Origin: Deltaproteobacteria bacterium
GTDB lineage: Bacteria; Myxococcota_A; Polyangia; Polyangiales; Sandaracinaceae
Assembly (NCBI GenBank): GCA_017303575.1
Contig: JAFLCL010000005.1
Span: 1-64,000, forward strand
Reading direction: 5' to 3'
DNA length: 64,000 nucleotides
Both the position numbers and the translations under genes were made by a program. The notes beneath the pieces were generated by a model. It searched no databases. It saw only the letters and a program-made list of their open reading frames with translations, and was not told the origin of the DNA. This document shows, in pieces, positions 62,327 to 64,000 of this stretch (position 1 is its first letter; each line of letters opens with the position of its first letter).

Positions 62327-64000
62327 CCGCACGCCAACGCGCGAGGATCGAAGCGCCTGCCGCAGGAGACACCGATCCGACGCTCGCCTCTCACGACGAG
62401 TCGGTCGCGGTCCTGATCGTCGACGACCGCCCAGAGAACATCGTCGCGCTCCAGGCCGTGCTGTCGGATCTCCCGCTCGACGTCGTGGCGGCGGGCTCGG
62501 GACGCGAGGCGCTGGGCCACCTCCTCCGACGCGAATTCGCCGTCATCCTGCTCGACGTGCTCATGCCGGAGATGGATGGCTTCGCGACGGCGACCATCAT
62601 CCGCGAGCGTGCGCGCACGAGGCACGTGCCGATCATCTTCCTCACCGCGGTGAGCCATCAAGACGAGTACGTCGCGCGCGGGTACGACCTCGGCGCGGTC
62701 GACTACATCGCCAAGCCGTTCCACCCCGAGATCCTCCGCGCAAAGGTCTCGGTGTTCGTCGAGCTCCACCGCAAGAACGCCCAGCTCCATCGACAGGCGT
62801 TGATGCTGCAAGAGGGCGAGCGGCGCGAGCGTGAGCGCGAGCGCGAGGCGCTGCGCCGCTGGGGAGAGGCACGCTACCAGCGCATGGCGGAGTCCATGCC
62901 GCTCATCGTGTGGGTCGCCGACGCCGAAGGTCGCGCGACGTATGCGAACCGCCGCTGGTTCGAGTACACGGGCACGCCGAGCGAGGCGATGACCGACGAG
63001 CTCTTCCGTCGCGTGATCCACCTCGACGACGCCGGTCCGATGCAGACACGCTGGAAGAGCGCGCGCGCGCAAGGCGGCGAGCTCGAGATGGCGGCGCGCT
63101 TTCGTCGCGACGACGGCGCGTACCGTTGGCACTTGCTGCGCGCCGTGCCCGTGGCCGACCCCGAAGGTGGTGTGACGGAGTGGATCGGCACGGCCACCGA
63201 CGTGGACGATCGCACCCGTGCCGAGCAGGGCCTTCGTTTTCTCGCGGACGCGAGCACGGCGATGGCCGAGTCGCTCGAGTACCGACGCACGCTCGGCGAA
63301 GTCTGCGCGCTCGCGGCGCCGACGATCGCGGACTGGTGCGTGATCGAGCTCGATCAGCCCACGAGCTCGAGCTTCTTCACGGTCGGAGGTCCCACGCCCG
63401 ACGCGACCGACGTGGCGCGGCGTGCGATCGCCGATCGAAGCGAGCGCCTCACCAGCCTCTTCCGTCCGTCGAGCGCGGGGCCGCCCGACGCGCGTGAGGT
63501 CGATCCCGTCGACGACACACCCATCACCGCGAAGCTGTCGGTGCCCCTCACCGTCCGAGGCGCCGAGATCGGCTCGCTGCGTCTCGCGCACTCGAGCTCG
63601 GGGCGATCGTTCGGACCTCTCGACGAGGCACTCGCGCAGGATCTCGCGCGCCGCATCGGCAACACCGTCGACAACGCGCGCCTCTACGAGCAGTCGCAGA
63701 CCGAGCGCACGGCGCTCGAGGCCGCCGCGCGCTCGAAGGACGAGTTCCTCGCGGTGCTCTCGCACGAGCTTCGCACGCCGCTCCACACGACCCTGGGCTG
63801 GGCTCAGATGCTCCGCACGGGAACGCTGGATCGCGCGGCGTTCGAGATGGGCCTCGACACCATCGAGCGAGGGGTGCGCACGCAGGTACGCCTCGTCGAC
63901 GACCTCCTCGACATCTCGAGCATCGTCACCGGAAAGCTCCGGCTCAGCGTGGGCCCGATCGATCTCGCGCAGGTGGTGCGCGACTCCGTCGAGTCCGTGA
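62323..64000 (+). CDS. response regulator-PAS-GAF-histidine kinase hybrid (cut by window edge)
   Basis: 559 codons lie in the window. Order of domains: receiver ([40 protein letters not shown] with phosphoacceptor Asp, [16 protein letters not shown]) at about 28-145; coiled-coil ([12 protein letters not shown]-like, about 165-180); PAS ([31 protein letters not shown]) at about 185-305; GAF-like ([40 protein letters not shown]) at about 325-455; and HisKA beginning [20 protein letters not shown] with the phosphorylatable His. The ATPase domain lies beyond the window. An N-terminal receiver suggests it is driven by another kinase and then relays. It is probably cytosolic; no membrane helix is seen. 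Confidence 0.85.
   Translation, partial: MTARQRARIEAPAAGDTDPTLASHDESVAVLIVDDRPENIVALQAVLSDLPLDVVAAGSGREALGHLLRREFAVILLDVLMPEMDGFATATIIRERARTRHVPIIFLTAVSHQDEYVARGYDLGAVDYIAKPFHPEILRAKVSVFVELHRKNAQLHRQALMLQEGERREREREREALRRWGEARYQRMAESMPLIVWVADAEGRATYANRRWFEYTGTPSEAMTDELFRRVIHLDDAGPMQTRWKSARAQGGELEMAARFRRDDGAYRWHLLRAVPVADPEGGVTEWIGTATDVDDRTRAEQGLRFLADASTAMAESLEYRRTLGEVCALAAPTIADWCVIELDQPTSSSFFTVGGPTPDATDVARRAIADRSERLTSLFRPSSAGPPDAREVDPVDDTPITAKLSVPLTVRGAEIGSLRLAHSSSGRSFGPLDEALAQDLARRIGNTVDNARLYEQSQTERTALEAAARSKDEFLAVLSHELRTPLHTTLGWAQMLRTGTLDRAAFEMGLDTIERGVRTQVRLVDDLLDISSIVTGKLRLSVGPIDLAQVVRDSVESV

Overview
The window looks like chromosomal DNA of a Sandaracinus-like member of the Myxococcota. 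This is an inference from sequence features: very high GC with strong G/C bias at third codon positions, two Hanks-type Ser/Thr kinases, a sigma-54 activator led by an FHA domain, several secreted proteins with MopE-like Cys/Asp repeats, and a C-terminal Cys-hydrophobic-Arg sorting-like tail. About 49 genes are supported, plus one gene fragment and one leader ORF. The genes at both window edges are cut. I saw no rRNA, tRNA, CRISPR array, insertion sequence or phage.

Layout. 1-6040: cut crotonase, Ser/Thr kinase with a probable frameshift, MBL hydrolase, SUKH-like fragment, and alkylation repair (Ada/AlkA fusion divergent from Ogt across a long inverted repeat), then a quinone-type oxidoreductase. 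6147-9852: four small exported peptides that all end in CGRG, followed by an MNIO (DUF692) enzyme fused to a zinc alcohol dehydrogenase. This is the best candidate in the window for an undescribed system, a RiPP-like modified-cysteine pathway. 9901-14843: cystathionine beta-synthase, then a leftward operon of an RNA-processing MBL nuclease, a phosphate-binding-like protein and a NarX-type kinase. 14936-19770: a MopE-like protein with a beta-propeller, an FGE-like lipoprotein, a small transcription unit and an HNH protein.

19958-26641: pyrD, a HAD phosphatase, VanZ, and a TonB-dependent receptor with an N-terminal TonB-like domain and a TGTGTD repeat, coupled to a lipoprotein and followed by a CAP-domain lipoprotein. 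26660-32305: a leftward run of rpe, FHA-sigma-54 activator, two acyl-CoA dehydrogenases and a Cys-loop-type channel homologue. 32471-39512: a Ser/Thr kinase and membrane protein, then a von Willebrand/MopE giant coupled to a MopE/FGE-like protein. 39517-49234: a complete kdp potassium operon (porin, two small membrane ORFs, kdpF, A, B, C, D, E) with overlapping junctions and a candidate KdpE box.

49356-55706: a secreted endonuclease/phosphatase-family lipoprotein, an IgGFc-binding-family lipoprotein whose start lies in a 15-bp stem, and the B12-dependent ribonucleotide reductase nrdJ. 55707-56790 has no convincing gene. 56791-64000: four tandem AIM24-family proteins, a 5'-nucleotidase-like/outer-membrane-barrel fusion, and a cut response regulator-PAS-GAF-histidine kinase preceded by a 17-codon leader ORF. 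Gene starts were chosen by reading ATG/GTG codons, Shine-Dalgarno-like sequences and family N-termini; no database search was possible.
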